A DNA stretch of 38,659 nucleotides, taken from positions 2,908,817 through 2,947,475 of the forward strand of contig LS998015.1 of assembly GCA_900498245.1 (NCBI GenBank), in the 5' to 3' direction. The stretch is from Candidatus Zixiibacteriota bacterium (GTDB lineage Bacteria; Zixibacteria; MSB-5A5; GN15; PGXB01). Position numbers and translations under genes: made by a program. The notes beneath the pieces were generated by a model. That model saw nothing but the letters and a program-made list of their open reading frames with translations. It did not search any database and was not told the origin of the DNA. This document shows positions 24,917-35,259 of the stretch, one piece after another (the first letter of the stretch is position 1; each line of letters opens with the position of its first letter).

Positions 24917-26242
24917 TTAGTTCTCCCCGGTATTCTCTTCCTCATCCAAATACAGCCGTTGTTCATCTTCATCATAAGCGAACAAATCGGCGTAGCGGCC
25001 CCATCCGATGATGGTCTCAAATTGCTCCTCATGATTTTCCTGGGGCATATAAATAACCAAAACCTCTATTACTTCCTCTTTATCCAGCCGATGATTTCCT
25101 TTTCGCTTTAACTGATTATAGACATTATGAAAGATTGTCATATTAAGAAGTCGTTCCCGCCAAATTCGTTTTCGTTCGGCGGCATCGCCCCTCACGAATC
25201 TCATCCCCAGGGACTCAAGAATCACCATGCTCCGGGGAGTATCTACCAGATCCAGAAGTTCCGCGGCTTTCACCACCGAGATTATTCGTCCGAACGGTTG
25301 ATTGGTGTCGGAAGCGATATTGAACAAATCATCTCGGCCGCCGCGGGCATCCAGATATTCCAGCAAACCGACGATTTCGCTCCCTTTGGCCGGAGGGAGA
25401 GGAATAATCCTCGAAAGACCGGCTGGTTCTGCCACAGGAACATCCGGGAGCTCTCCTCCTGATATAATGTCATGTACCCGGTCGACCATTTTTAAAAATT
25501 CCGGCGATCTATAATCTCTCGGCCGCGGCAGGGCATTTTCTATAATCGTGCGGACCTTCGCGGGACGCGTTCCCAGGACCACGATTCGATCCGCCATATT
25601 AATAACTTCCTTGATATCATGACTGACCATTACTATCGAACTGGGATTTTGATCCTCAAGCGACCAGATATCGACAACTTCGGCGCGAAGACTCTCTGCC
25701 GTAAGAGCATCCACCTGACTGAACGGTTCATCCATGAATAGAATTTCGGGATCAACCGATAAAGCCCGCGCGATGCCGACCCGCTGTTTCATCCCGCCTG
25801 AGAGTTCCCGCGGATAAGCCCCTTCAAATCCGTTCAATCCGACTGTCGCTATCACCTTCTCGACTCTCCGCTCTATTTCGGCCGCATCAATCCCGCGCGC
25901 TTTCAGGGCAATGCGAATATTATCCACCACTGTCATCCAGGGATACAGGGCAAAACTCTGAAATACCATGGCCAAATGCTGATTGAGTCCTCTTAATCTC
26001 TCAGCTCGATAATACACTTCTCCTTCAAGGGGTTTTAGTATTCCTGCCAGAATTCTAAGAATAGTTGATTTTCCGCATCCTGACGGGCCCAGAAGCGCCA
26101 ATATTTCATTCGGCCGGACCGCAAAACTGATGTCCTCTAAAACCTTAAAAGTGTTTCCGTTCGGCAGCGCAAATTGATGTGTCACGTTTCTTATTTCACA
26201 GAGCGCCCGGGCACTTATTGAAATTTCATTCTGATTCTGCAT
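24917..26242 (-). CDS. ABC transporter ATP-binding protein (NitT/TauT-like) with C-terminal extension
   Basis: The ATPase domain carries Walker [10 protein letters not shown] (about 47-55), the Q-loop region [10 protein letters not shown], the signature [15 protein letters not shown] and Walker [16 protein letters not shown] with the H-loop VSHD. Sequence style is that of nitrate/taurine/sulfonate-type importers. After about residue 290 there is a domain of about 150 residues ([18 protein letters not shown] onward) resembling the 'AAA-associated' C-terminal domain found on some NitT/TauT-like ATPases, possibly regulatory. The start at 26242 is chosen for GAGGTGAAGAAT directly upstream and begins 15 bp after the permease stop. 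An in-frame start at 26311 would overlap the permease. Substrate unknown. Confidence 0.9.
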   Translation of the reverse strand: MQNQNEISISARALCEIRNVTHQFALPNGNTFKVLEDISFAVRPNEILALLGPSGCGKSTILRILAGILKPLEGEVYYRAERLRGLNQHLAMVFQSFALYPWMTVVDNIRIALKARGIDAAEIERRVEKVIATVGLNGFEGAYPRELSGGMKQRVGIARALSVDPEILFMDEPFSQVDALTAESLRAEVVDIWSLEDQNPSSIVMVSHDIKEVINMADRIVVLGTRPAKVRTIIENALPRPRDYRSPEFLKMVDRVHDIISGGELPDVPVAEPAGLSRIIPLPPAKGSEIVGLLEYLDARGGRDDLFNIASDTNQPFGRIISVVKAAELLDLVDTPRSMVILESLGMRFVRGDAAERKRIWRERLLNMTIFHNVYNQLKRKGNHRLDKEEVIEVLVIYMPQENHEEQFETIIGWGRYADLFAYDEDEQRLYLDEEENTGEN

Positions 26243-26259
26243 ATTCTTCACCTCGACCG

Positions 26260-28008
26260 CTATGTGCCGACTGAAAATCTTTCTTCCGCCATCAGATAAA
26301 GGCGTCGCCAAACAGAACGATTAAATGTCACTACAAAAATTGACATAATCAGTATTGATGCCGCCAGGTCCGGGAAATTGGCCGAGGCCGCCGCCTGACT
26401 TATCCTTGCTCCCAGGCCCGAAGTGGCCATAACTCTCCCCTTGTAGGTCACAAACTCCGCCACAATACTGGCATTCCAAGCTCCGCCGGCCGCTGTCACC
26501 CAGCCAGTCACCAGATAGGGGAAAACCGCCGGAAAATATATTTTGGTGAATTTTCTCCATCCTGCAATTTGAAAGCTTCTTGCCGCCTCTCTCAAGTCGG
26601 CCGGGATAGCCATCGCCCCGGCAATCACATTGAACAATATATACCATTGCGTGCCCAAAAGCATTAGGACGATACTGCCCCAACCGAGACTGATCTTTAG
26701 TAGAGCCAGCAACGCAATGACCGCCGGGAAAAGCATCGGCGCGGGAAATGAAGCCAATATCTGCACGACTGGCTGAAATAGGCGCGAAGCCCTCGGAGAC
26801 AGACCGATACCCAGTCCCAGCGGAAGCGCCCAAATTGTTCCCGCAATAGTTGACATCAGCACCCGCCCCAAGGTCATCCCTCCGTCCATAGTCACTCTCA
26901 CCCAGCCCTGTAAAGATTCTCCGGCGAGAATATGAAATAATCTCCACGCCCCCAGTATCATGGCTATGACCATGACGGCAATTAAAAGAAGTGAAACTCT
27001 ATGTGTCGTTTTAGGCTTCATGCCTCCGTTCGTGACAGGCACCAGTTTCTTTCCTCCTTTGCCGCTCTTGACAAATGATCTGAATTTCTCACCCGCTTCT
27101 TCCAGCCACCGGAGCAATTGGGAACGTCGCAGCCAATTTAGAAACCACGATGATACTTGCTCCCCCTGTCCCCCCTCTTCTACTTTGAATTTTTGCGCCC
27201 ACGCGACCACCGGGCGCCATAATATCTGGTCCAGAAAAACTATCATTAGTATCATCGATAATATCGCCAGAATCATGGCGTGCCCATCACCCCTGGCCAC
27301 GGCGACACTCATGTACGAACCGAGTCCAGGAAGACGAAAATCATGATTGCCAAGAACAAACGCCTCGTTGATCATCAGGAAGAACCATCCCCCCGCCATG
27401 CTCATCATACTGTTCCAAACCAGGCTCATGGTCGAAAAGGGAAGTTCTACCCATCTCAATCTCTGCCTCCAATTGAAACCATAAATGGCCGCCGCCTCCA
27501 ATTGATCCTTCGGTACTGATCTTAGGGAATGATAGAAACTGAATGTCATATTCCAGACCTGCCCGGTGAAAATCATGATGACCGATGCCAGTTCCAAGCC
27601 AAAATTGGAATGGGGGAAAAGGGCCGCCAGGGCGATAATCAGGCCCGGCATGAAGCCCAGCACCGGAATACTCTGCAGGATATCAAGAAGCGGTATCAGG
27701 ATACGACGCGCCGCGGAATCATGGGCCGCCCAGTAACCGTAAACCAGCGTAAAAGCCAGCGAAAGACCGTAAGCAATGAGTCCCCGAGACAGGGAGAATA
27801 AAGTATATTTGGGAAGCGCCGATGGCGACAGGTCAATTTCGATGGCCGGCCGTAACTGCCCGGTCCAGCGCTGGGCGAGGCCGATGACACCGTACACCAG
27901 GCCCAAAAAAGCCAGGATTAGGAGGATGTCAATCCAATCGATTCGTCGGCTTCGGTGCAAAAGCGCCACTGCACCACCCCATAATATCTTATATGGACGA
28001 AAGGCCAT
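26260..28008 (-). CDS. Fused double ABC permease (two BPD_transp_1 domains)
   Basis: The protein contains two binding-protein-dependent transport permease domains in one chain, at about residues 75-265 and 385-570. Each has an EAA loop contacting the ATPase ([20 protein letters not shown] and [20 protein letters not shown]). A hydrophilic linker (about 280-335, [20 protein letters not shown]) joins them. Normally two separate subunits form the pore; here the fusion would pair with the dimeric ATPase encoded next. GGAG upstream supports the ATG at 28008. No substrate-binding protein gene lies nearby, so the substrate is not indicated. Confidence 0.92.
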   Translation of the reverse strand: MAFRPYKILWGGAVALLHRSRRIDWIDILLILAFLGLVYGVIGLAQRWTGQLRPAIEIDLSPSALPKYTLFSLSRGLIAYGLSLAFTLVYGYWAAHDSAARRILIPLLDILQSIPVLGFMPGLIIALAALFPHSNFGLELASVIMIFTGQVWNMTFSFYHSLRSVPKDQLEAAAIYGFNWRQRLRWVELPFSTMSLVWNSMMSMAGGWFFLMINEAFVLGNHDFRLPGLGSYMSVAVARGDGHAMILAILSMILMIVFLDQILWRPVVAWAQKFKVEEGGQGEQVSSWFLNWLRRSQLLRWLEEAGEKFRSFVKSGKGGKKLVPVTNGGMKPKTTHRVSLLLIAVMVIAMILGAWRLFHILAGESLQGWVRVTMDGGMTLGRVLMSTIAGTIWALPLGLGIGLSPRASRLFQPVVQILASFPAPMLFPAVIALLALLKISLGWGSIVLMLLGTQWYILFNVIAGAMAIPADLREAARSFQIAGWRKFTKIYFPAVFPYLVTGWVTAAGGAWNASIVAEFVTYKGRVMATSGLGARISQAAASANFPDLAASILIMSIFVVTFNRSVWRRLYLMAEERFSVGT

Positions 28009-28273
28009 TATTGCTGGACTCCATTAACCCGGTACAAACAACCCGATCACCGCTGTCGCAATTCTCTCAAATCGCGCAATTATCCCCAAATTTATAGAAA
28101 ATATACGCCAAAAAGGGTTTTAAAACATTCCTTTGAAGAGGAATAAGAATATTATGGGCTAATTCCGGAAACTATATTTTTATTTGACTGACGCTGTTGA
28201 TGCCGGCAATTATAAATAAACTCAAGCGATATACCTATCCGGCCGCAATCAATTCGGCTGCAGTGAAAGGCGC

Positions 28274-29206
28274 TTATGCCCTATAAACATCCGTACTCAG
28301 ATACTTCAATCCCGAATCGACCACAAGCGTGACTACTCTGGCATCCGGTCCGAGCTTTTCCGCCAACTGAATGGCCGCAATGACATTGGCGCCTGAAGAT
28401 GTCCCCGCGAAAAGACCTTCTTCCCGCGCCAAACGTCTGGCCATCGCTTTTGCTTCATCGGTCTTAACTGCAATAATCTCGTCGATTAACTTCGGTTCCC
28501 AGAGCGGCGGAGTGTATCCTATGCCGACTCCTTCAATCTTATGTGGCCCCGCCTGACCGCCGGATAGCACCGAAGATTCAGCCGGCTCTACCGCCGCTAT
28601 CCTAATTTTCTGATTATGCTGTTTTAATACTGTCGCCACCCCTCGCAATGAAGCCGCCGTCCCGACACACTGCACGAAAGCGTCGACTCTTCTCTCCGTT
28701 TGGTTCCATATCTCTTCGGCCAGGGGATAGTAACCGGCAATGCTGTCGAAATTACTTAATTGATTGGTCCAGAAAGTATGCGACTTCTTGCTGATCTCCC
28801 TCGCCGCTTCAATCATGTCCAGAATCAATTTCTTGGTGGTTAATCCCCCCTCACTGGGAACCATGGTCAGCTCTGCCCCTAATGCGGACATATGTTTCAA
28901 TTTTTCTTTACTAAAAGCGTCGGAAGTGACAATATGAAGATGATAACCCTTGGCGACACAAACTAAAGCCAATGATATCCCGGTACTGCCGCCGGTGTAT
29001 TCCACAATTGTATCCCCCGACTTCAAACGGCCGTCCTCCTCCGCCCGGGCAATCATCGCCTGAGCCGTCCGATCCTTCATGCTTCCGGTCGGATTTTCCC
29101 ATTCGAGTTTGACAAATATTTTTCCGCACCCGGTCGGCACAACACGCTGTAATTGAACCATTGATGTATTTCCAATGGCTTGAAGGATATTGTTGCTAAT
29201 ATTCAT
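28274..29206 (-). CDS. Cysteine synthase (O-acetylserine sulfhydrylase)-like PLP enzyme
   Basis: The fold-type II PLP enzyme motif PTGSMKDRTAQAMI holds the Schiff-base Lys44. The glycine-rich phosphate loop EYTGGSTGISLA and the C-terminal GTSSGANVIAA segment are also typical of the cysteine synthase/cystathionine beta-synthase family. The 310-residue length fits CysK/CysM. The ATG at 29206 aligns with the family N-terminus (NNILQAIGNTSMVQL); a longer frame to 29338 adds 44 unlike residues. CysK-like activity (O-acetylserine plus sulfide to cysteine) is most likely, but a thiosulfate- or O-phosphoserine-using variant is not excluded. It is not next to other cysteine genes. Confidence 0.88.
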   Translation of the reverse strand: MNISNNILQAIGNTSMVQLQRVVPTGCGKIFVKLEWENPTGSMKDRTAQAMIARAEEDGRLKSGDTIVEYTGGSTGISLALVCVAKGYHLHIVTSDAFSKEKLKHMSALGAELTMVPSEGGLTTKKLILDMIEAAREISKKSHTFWTNQLSNFDSIAGYYPLAEEIWNQTERRVDAFVQCVGTAASLRGVATVLKQHNQKIRIAAVEPAESSVLSGGQAGPHKIEGVGIGYTPPLWEPKLIDEIIAVKTDEAKAMARRLAREEGLFAGTSSGANVIAAIQLAEKLGPDARVVTLVVDSGLKYLSTDVYRA

Positions 29207-29372
29207 TTCCTTTTTTCCACGAATTGAATTTACAGACACATAGTCCTGAGTATAGGTTGTTTTTGATGAATTATAATGTTTTCCGCCACCTTTTTCAAAT
29301 CCCCTTATATCAGCAGGACGGGCCCCAAAATCAATCAAATTTCACTATCTGTTGAAAAATTGGGATTTTATA

Positions 29373-29449
<77 letters not shown>

Positions 29450-29461
29450 ATCAGAAACACT

Positions 29462-29489
29462 AATATATTGATTCTCAATCCCTTGTCAA
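29462..29489 (-). promoter_or_regulatory. Promoter of the initiator tRNA
   Basis: On the minus strand TTGACA (29484-29489), a 16-bp spacer and TATATT (29462-29467) place the start site about 29455, just before the tRNA 5' end at 29449. Confidence 0.75.
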
Positions 29490-29588
29490 GGCATTGAAAA
29501 AGTTTTTTTCCGCCTCCGAAAAATATTCTTTTATGGCGAATTCATCCAGAATCCCCCGTCGCCTTACAGGAGTGAAAGTCGCTTGCCT

Positions 29589-29894
29589 CTACGCTCTGAT
29601 CTCATAATGTTGCGAGCGGGCGTCAAATCGCGAAAGTATCTTTCGCGCCTTCTCGGGAACAACAGCCGTCTCGTAATCCTCGCCTGCAAACTCGCGGACC
29701 GCCGCCGCCGAATCAAACTCCATAATGGTCACGAATTCAACTTCCTTTTCAATTTCCCGGCGAAGTAACTGAATACTTCGGAACCCCTGAATCTTTCTAT
29801 TTTTTATTCCAACAAATATCTCCTCTTTGAGAAGCTCCTCATATTTGTCCGCGTTGGCGAATGTGGTCCATCCATGCCAGATCCGACTGATCAT
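29589..29894 (-). CDS. Small dimeric alpha/beta-barrel (ABM-like) protein
   Basis: The 101-residue product begins MISRIWHGWTTFANADKYEE and shows the pattern of antibiotic-biosynthesis-monooxygenase-like proteins: beta strand, helix with YEELLKEEIFVGI, strand IQGFRSIQLLRREI, strand EVEFVTIMEFDS and a helix ending in FAGEDYETAVVPEKARKIL. Such proteins may be quinone- or heme-related oxygenases, or have no known enzyme activity. The start at 29894 follows AAAGGA and matches the family N-terminus; the longer frame to 29996 is not preferred. Confidence 0.8.
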   Translation of the reverse strand: MISRIWHGWTTFANADKYEELLKEEIFVGIKNRKIQGFRSIQLLRREIEKEVEFVTIMEFDSAAAVREFAGEDYETAVVPEKARKILSRFDARSQHYEIRA

Positions 29895-30171
29895 ATTGTG
29901 CCATCCTTTCAATATTTGCCCAAAGTCGATTCGGGCCTCTATTTCAATCCATAAATCAGCTTCATTTAATACGCATATCAGGTAAAGCCGAATCAAATCG
30001 ATCCTGCACTACTGAAATGTAATATAACAAAAGCCCGACAGAAGCCAATTCTTACTTGTAATCGTAACGAATTCAATTACTTATCCCTTATTTGCCCCGT
30101 GCCGATGGCAAGGTGCCGATTCAATCATTTTAAATGCAACCGAATTGGCTTATAATGTGTCAGAGGAATAG

Positions 30172-30735
30172 ATGCAGGTAGATTGCGATAAGTTCTGGAA
30201 GCTTCTGGAACCGGTCCACAGCAAAGCCGAAAATTTCTGTCGGCGGCTGGCCGGTAACCGTGATGACGGCGACGATCTCTATCTGGAATCTATCATGACG
30301 GCCCTCGCGAAACTTGATACTCTCCGCGAGGACGCCGCCTTCAAACCATGGTTTTACCGGATCGTGGTTAACCGCTATAGAAATTATCGACGGGCCTCCT
30401 GGTGGCGATCCGCCGGGTCGGATATACTTGAAAGGTCCGAACCGCCGGCCCATGATCCGTCGGAGAGATATGCCGCGCGCCGGTATCTGAAAATCGCCCT
30501 GTCTGCATTGAAACATGAAGAGCGCGCCCTGATTGTATTGTATGAGTTGGAAGACTGGTCCATCGGAGAACTGGCAGAACTCTTCGTTGCACCGGAGGGA
30601 ACTATTAAGGCCCGGTTGAGTCGGGCCAGACAGAAGATGCGGAAAGCTCTCATCCCGCTGATTCCGCAAGGTTCAAACGATTTAGCAAGGGAGGATGGAT
30701 ATGAATTGCCGGAAAGCTCGGCGACTGCTGAATGA
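30172..30735 (+). CDS. ECF-type RNA polymerase sigma factor
   Basis: The 187-residue protein has a sigma70 region 2 (about 10-80, with FKPWFYRIVVNRYRNYRR) and a region 4 helix-turn-helix (about 100-160: LKHEERALIVLYELEDWSIG, then FVAPEGTIKARLSRARQKMR). Region 3 is absent, as in ECF factors. A GAGGA site lies 6 bases before the ATG and a perfect TATAAT at 30151-30156 is upstream. Its 3' end overlaps the anti-sigma factor gene by 35 bp, so the two are translated from one mRNA. ECF factors typically control their own operon; the upstream -10 is compatible with that, but the -35 here is weak. Confidence 0.95.
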   Translation: MQVDCDKFWKLLEPVHSKAENFCRRLAGNRDDGDDLYLESIMTALAKLDTLREDAAFKPWFYRIVVNRYRNYRRASWWRSAGSDILERSEPPAHDPSERYAARRYLKIALSALKHEERALIVLYELEDWSIGELAELFVAPEGTIKARLSRARQKMRKALIPLIPQGSNDLAREDGYELPESSATAE

Positions 30736-31729
30736 CCAGAACCATGACGGCGAACTGGAACTTATCAGGCACCTGAAAACCTGTCCGTCCTGCGCCCTTG
30801 AAGCCCGCGCCTCTCGAATATTGGAATCTGCCCTGCATTATGAACGAAACCAACAGCCTTCGAACGCGACATCAATCTCGTCGTTGCGCTCGAAGGTTGA
30901 AAATTCCATCAAGCAAATATCTTTAAGGGAGAATACCATTATGTCACGAATTACTTCCGGTATCAGCCATCGTCCCCGCCTCGCCGCCGGATTCGGCTTG
31001 GCAATTGTAGTTCTACTTTTCGCCGTGCTCGTACCCTTGCCTTATACCCGCACCGTCGGATATACGGTATCTTTCACTAACGCCAGCAGTATCAGCAATC
31101 AGGTGCCGAGCCATTTAACAGCAATTCTGGGCGTCATCGGTTATGATAACATTAAACTTGCCAGTGCCGGCGATAATTTCGAAATCTCCGGCCTGCCGAC
31201 CCGTCAGGCCGCCCGGGAAGCCGAGATCGCCTTTCGAAAACTGACCGGCATTCAATCGGAATCTATAATCAGTCCTGTCACCCGGCGGGTTTCCGGGAGT
31301 CTCTATGCTCAGGTTGTCGAGAGCCAGCGAAAGATTGAAGTCGACGCCACCGGCAAGAGCGACGCTGAAATCGAGAGTGAAATTATACAAAAATTGAATG
31401 ACGCCGGTTATCAGGCGAATGTATCCGTTACAACCGACGCATCCGGCGAACGCAAAATCGATGTTAATCTCTCCCGTCAGGCAGGGGATACTGTCCAGCA
31501 GGAAAAGTTGATTATTAGTACTACCGACAGTAATTCTTCTAATATCGCGGTTCCTCTCCCGATACAGGTCAAGGTTGAAACGGAAGGCAAAACCGATGCC
31601 CAGATTATTCAGGAAGTCAAAGACAGACTTGCCGGTCAGGGGATTTCCAACCCGGAGGTGACCGTAACAACCGAACCCGATGGAAAGAAAAAAATTGAAG
31701 TTAAGGTGGAAAAAGAAGAGAAGCGCTAG
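30701..31729 (+). CDS. Zinc-finger anti-sigma factor with transmembrane helix and repeated extracytoplasmic domain
   Basis: The N-terminus carries the ZAS-type zinc site Cys3, His24, Cys28 and Cys31 (HLKTCPSC). A transmembrane helix lies at about residues 94-113 (LAAGFGLAIVVLLFAVLVPL). The periplasmic part ends in two related units (about 31330-31480 and 31560-31726) of the pattern KIEVDATGKSDAEIESEI / VKVETEGKTDAQIIQEV with following VTTD/VTTE and KIDVNL/KIEVKV strands. The start at 30701 is chosen for GGAGG at 30690-30694; an ATG two codons earlier overlaps that site. In this family the ECF sigma factor is held until the anti-sigma is cleaved or changes shape. A terminator follows. An in-frame ATG at 30941 has its own AAGGGAG site. 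Confidence 0.9.
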   Translation: MNCRKARRLLNDQNHDGELELIRHLKTCPSCALEARASRILESALHYERNQQPSNATSISSLRSKVENSIKQISLRENTIMSRITSGISHRPRLAAGFGLAIVVLLFAVLVPLPYTRTVGYTVSFTNASSISNQVPSHLTAILGVIGYDNIKLASAGDNFEISGLPTRQAAREAEIAFRKLTGIQSESIISPVTRRVSGSLYAQVVESQRKIEVDATGKSDAEIESEIIQKLNDAGYQANVSVTTDASGERKIDVNLSRQAGDTVQQEKLIISTTDSNSSNIAVPLPIQVKVETEGKTDAQIIQEVKDRLAGQGISNPEVTVTTEPDGKKKIEVKVEKEEKR

Positions 31730-31751
31730 TTTTTTGCGGGGAAATTCTTTC

Positions 31752-31779
31752 GGGCGGATGTTGCCATCCGCCCTTTTTT
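31752..31779 (+). terminator. Rho-independent terminator of the sigma/anti-sigma operon
   Basis: GGGCGGATG (31752-31760) pairs perfectly with CATCCGCCC (31765-31773) around TTGC, followed by six T residues. It begins about 22 bp after the anti-sigma stop. Confidence 0.93.
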
Positions 31780-31816
31780 ATGCATATAAATTTTCCGGAT
31801 TCAATTTTGACTTACG

Positions 31817-34800
31817 TCAAATGCGATTCAGAACTGCCCGCAAATAGGCCAGGTGCTGCCGTTTCGGAGTCTGTCCCAATTCTATCTTAATTGTGGGATT
31901 CCCTCCAAGCGAGAATTCCATTGGAAACTCCACTGCTCGGCGCCAGCCTTCAATCCCTTTGCGGTCGAATTTTCGCCCGCCCTTAAATTGAAGTTCCACC
32001 CGCCCGCCGCGTAAACGCACTTTTTCTATTTCCTGAGCCCAGGCCGAAATTCTTACCGCCGCGGCTTCAAACAGATTGGCCGTTTCCTCAGGAAGATGTC
32101 CGTAGCGATCCTCGACATCATCGCGGATATTTTCGATTTCCTGCAAGGTCCTGGCCCCGGCGATTTTCTGATAAATCTCAACCTTCTGCTGATTGATATT
32201 GATATAAAAATCGGGGATCGACATATCGATATCGCTTTCCAACCTGGTATCGGGCGCCGAAACCACCGTCTCCCCTTTCAGTTCGGCGACGGCCTGTTCC
32301 AGCAATTTGGTGTACAAATCGAATCCGACTTCTTCGATGAATCCCGATTGTTCCGCCCCCAAAATATTTCCGGCGCCCCGAATCTCCAAATCCTTCATCG
32401 CCAGCGCAAAACCACTGCCCAGATCGGCATGAGCCTCAATGGCCCGCAAACGTTTGCGGGCATCCTCACTCAAGAGCCGATACGGAGGCGTCAAGAGATA
32501 CGCATAGGCACGCACCGAGGAACGTCCCACCCGTCCCCGGAGCTGATACAATTGCGCCAGACCGAAACGATCGGCGCGATTAATGATTATGGTGTTCACC
32601 GAGGGAATATCAAGCCCGGATTCGATAATCGAGGTTGAAAGCAAAACTTGAAATCGACCTGATAAAAAGGCCAGCATGATCCCTTCCAGGGAACGTTCGT
32701 GCATTTGCCCGTGCGCCACCGCTATTTCAACCTGCGGCACAATCTTTTTCAAATAGCGGTACATCGATTCAATGGTCTGAACCCGGTTATGAACAAAAAA
32801 TACTTGCCCGCCGCGATCGATCTCCCTCAAAATCGCTTCGGATATGACCTCTGGTTCAAATTCACTTATTTCCGTAATAATGGGCAGGCGATCCTTGGGT
32901 GACGTATTGATTAGCGACATATCCCTCGCCCCCATTAGGGACATTTGCAGAGTCCTCGGAATCGGCGTGGCCGTCATGGCAATTGTATCGACAGTTGCCC
33001 GCAACTTCCGGAGTGACTCCTTATGCTTCACTCCAAATCGCTGTTCCTCGTCTATGACAAGAAGCCCTAAATCGGCAAATTTGACATCTTTGGAAAGCAG
33101 CCGGTGAGTCCCGATGACAACATCGACTTTCCCCTCGCCTAATTTCCTCACAATTTCCAGCTGTTCCTTGCGGTTCCGAAACCGCGACAGCATCTCTACC
33201 CGAACCGGAAAATCTGCCAGACGCTGAGAAAAAGTATTTAAATGCTGCTGAGCCAGAATTGTCGTTGGAACCAGAACCGCCACCTGTTTTCCCGCCTCTA
33301 CCGCCTTGAAGGCCGCCCGTACCGCCACCTCCGTCTTGCCATAGCCGACGTCACCGCATATCAGCCGATCCATCGGGGTGACTTTCTGCATATCCGTCTT
33401 TATGACTTCAATCGCCTTCAATTGATCCGGCGTTTCATCATAAATGAAAGACGCTTCTAGCTGCTTCATCCAGGTCGTGTCGGGACCGAATCCAAATCCG
33501 GGACGCGTCTTCCTTTCGGCATATATTTTTATCAAATCGGCGGCCATATCGGCAATCGCCTTCTTGGTCCGCGCCTTTATCTTGTCCCAGCCGGTTCCGC
33601 CCAAAACCGATAGTTTCGGCGCCGCATCTTTTCCCGCATATTTGCCCACGCGATTGAATTCCTCAATCGGGACATACAGCTTCCCCCCCTCGGCATAAAT
33701 TAAGTGAAGGCAGTCACGCTCCTTGCCGTCGATCTGAATCGTCTTGAGCCCGGCATAACGGGCAATCCCGAAGTCTTCATGCACCACGAAATCGCCGTTC
33801 ACCAAACTCGTGTAGCTCTGCAGCGCCACGCCCTCCCTGAATTTCTTTCGTCTGGTGCGCCGATAATACTTGCCGAATATTTGATGATCGGTAAGGATCG
33901 CCAGGCGGTTCTCGCGCGACACGAATCCGCCTTTTAAAAGCGCTACTTCGATCGGAATCGGCCCTGCCTGCGGAATTTTTTCCGATAACAATTCGCCCAA
34001 TCGCGACGCCTGCCCGGCATTATCGGTAGCAATGAAAAATTTCACCTGCTCCTTCCGGAAGTTCTCGATGGTATCCGCCAGCAGATCCAACCGGGAGCCG
34101 ATTGCAGGATGCTCCCGGCAGTGAAAATCAATGGCACTATCCCGGTTGCCAAAAGGAAGAATTTTAATTCCGGGGACCTGATCGCGATAGGAGAAAAACC
34201 TTATTGCATTACCATAATAATTTTCAACCGGAGGGGCTCCGTCCAGACGTTCCCGGATCCTCTCCCGGTGACGTTCTCCTGTTTTCTTTATTTCATCGGC
34301 TGTGGCCTCAAGGCTCGCGACATCATTGGCAATAACAATGATCCGATCCTTGTTGAGATAGTCCATAAGCGATCCGTATTCCAGCCCAAAAGGAATCGCC
34401 AGCCATTCCAGCCCGGGAAGTTCCGGATCATTAAGATAACGGGCCCGGATGAAATCACCGTCCTTTTCGTTCAGCCGGCTCAGATATGACTCGAGGGTTT
34501 TGAACGTAATGGGAACTTCGCGTTTTGGCAATAAGGTGACTTCCTCCAATTTTCCGGTCGTCCTCTGGCTCGCGACATCGAATTCACGAATTGTTTCAAT
34601 AATGTCACCGTAAAACTCCAGCCTAATTGGCCCCTCAAAACCGGGCGAAAAAAAGTCAATCAAACCCCCTCGAAGAGCAAAATCACCCACTTCCTCCACC
34701 AGGGGGACCCTCTGAAAACCCATCTCTATCAACTTCTCGGCCAAGCGATCAATTTCCATTTCTTGATCGACCTTCAGCATCAAACTCCCGCGCTCAAAGT

Positions 34801-35236
34801 CCTTCCGAGCCACGGTCGGCTCCATCAGCGCCTCGAGCGAAGCTACCAGGATTTTCGTCTCTCCCTTCACCAAACGGGACAGAGCATATAGCCTTTGCCC
34901 GATAATTTCCGCCGTCGGGGTGCGAAATTCGTATGGGGGGATCATTCGCGGGGGAAAGAGAACCACATCTTTCTCGCCCAGAAGAAAATTCAAATCGTCA
35001 AAAAGATTATTCGCTTCCTCGACTTCGTTGGTGACTGCCAAAATAAGCCGTGAAGTCTCATCTATCAGATTAGCCACCAGAAGTGCCGCCGATGAACCGG
35101 CCAATCCACTGATCGTTATTCGTCCATCATTTTCCTGGCTTAGTCTTTCGACAAGTTTTCGGAAAGACGCTGTCTCGGAAAACCTGCGCTTTATGAGCGC
35201 CTTATAATCGGAATAGGTTTCCTTTTTACTTTCCAT
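31817..35236 (-). CDS. mfd: Transcription-repair coupling factor Mfd
   Basis: Mfd pushes stalled RNA polymerase off DNA and recruits UvrA. The 1139-residue protein shows the N-terminal UvrB-like part, a CarD-like RNA-polymerase interaction domain (about 485-560, VHEDFGIARYAGL and KLYVPIEEFNRVGKY), and a helicase core with Walker A GDVGYGKTEVAVRAA (about 625), the DEEQ box (LLVIDEEQRFGVKHKE, about 730) and TATPIPRTL. Helicase motifs continue with LSTSIIESGLDIPSVNTII and QLYQLRGRVGRS. The C-terminal TRCF domain (about 990-1110) is present with FIEEVGFDLYTKLLEQAV. Length is normal. GGAGG 12 bases before the ATG is a distant ribosome-binding site. It is divergent from gatD. Confidence 0.97.
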   Translation of the reverse strand: MESKKETYSDYKALIKRRFSETASFRKLVERLSQENDGRITISGLAGSSAALLVANLIDETSRLILAVTNEVEEANNLFDDLNFLLGEKDVVLFPPRMIPPYEFRTPTAEIIGQRLYALSRLVKGETKILVASLEALMEPTVARKDFERGSLMLKVDQEMEIDRLAEKLIEMGFQRVPLVEEVGDFALRGGLIDFFSPGFEGPIRLEFYGDIIETIREFDVASQRTTGKLEEVTLLPKREVPITFKTLESYLSRLNEKDGDFIRARYLNDPELPGLEWLAIPFGLEYGSLMDYLNKDRIIVIANDVASLEATADEIKKTGERHRERIRERLDGAPPVENYYGNAIRFFSYRDQVPGIKILPFGNRDSAIDFHCREHPAIGSRLDLLADTIENFRKEQVKFFIATDNAGQASRLGELLSEKIPQAGPIPIEVALLKGGFVSRENRLAILTDHQIFGKYYRRTRRKKFREGVALQSYTSLVNGDFVVHEDFGIARYAGLKTIQIDGKERDCLHLIYAEGGKLYVPIEEFNRVGKYAGKDAAPKLSVLGGTGWDKIKARTKKAIADMAADLIKIYAERKTRPGFGFGPDTTWMKQLEASFIYDETPDQLKAIEVIKTDMQKVTPMDRLICGDVGYGKTEVAVRAAFKAVEAGKQVAVLVPTTILAQQHLNTFSQRLADFPVRVEMLSRFRNRKEQLEIVRKLGEGKVDVVIGTHRLLSKDVKFADLGLLVIDEEQRFGVKHKESLRKLRATVDTIAMTATPIPRTLQMSLMGARDMSLINTSPKDRLPIITEISEFEPEVISEAILREIDRGGQVFFVHNRVQTIESMYRYLKKIVPQVEIAVAHGQMHERSLEGIMLAFLSGRFQVLLSTSIIESGLDIPSVNTIIINRADRFGLAQLYQLRGRVGRSSVRAYAYLLTPPYRLLSEDARKRLRAIEAHADLGSGFALAMKDLEIRGAGNILGAEQSGFIEEVGFDLYTKLLEQAVAELKGETVVSAPDTRLESDIDMSIPDFYININQQKVEIYQKIAGARTLQEIENIRDDVEDRYGHLPEETANLFEAAAVRISAWAQEIEKVRLRGGRVELQFKGGRKFDRKGIEGWRRAVEFPMEFSLGGNPTIKIELGQTPKRQHLAYLRAVLNRI

Positions 35237-35259
35237 TCAGAGTCTATTTCCTCCAAGCA

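Noticed and set aside
32096-32638. 180-codon ORF antisense to mfd
   Set aside because: The opposite strand encodes intact conserved Mfd motifs. The antisense frame is a by-product of codon use and has no ribosome-binding site.
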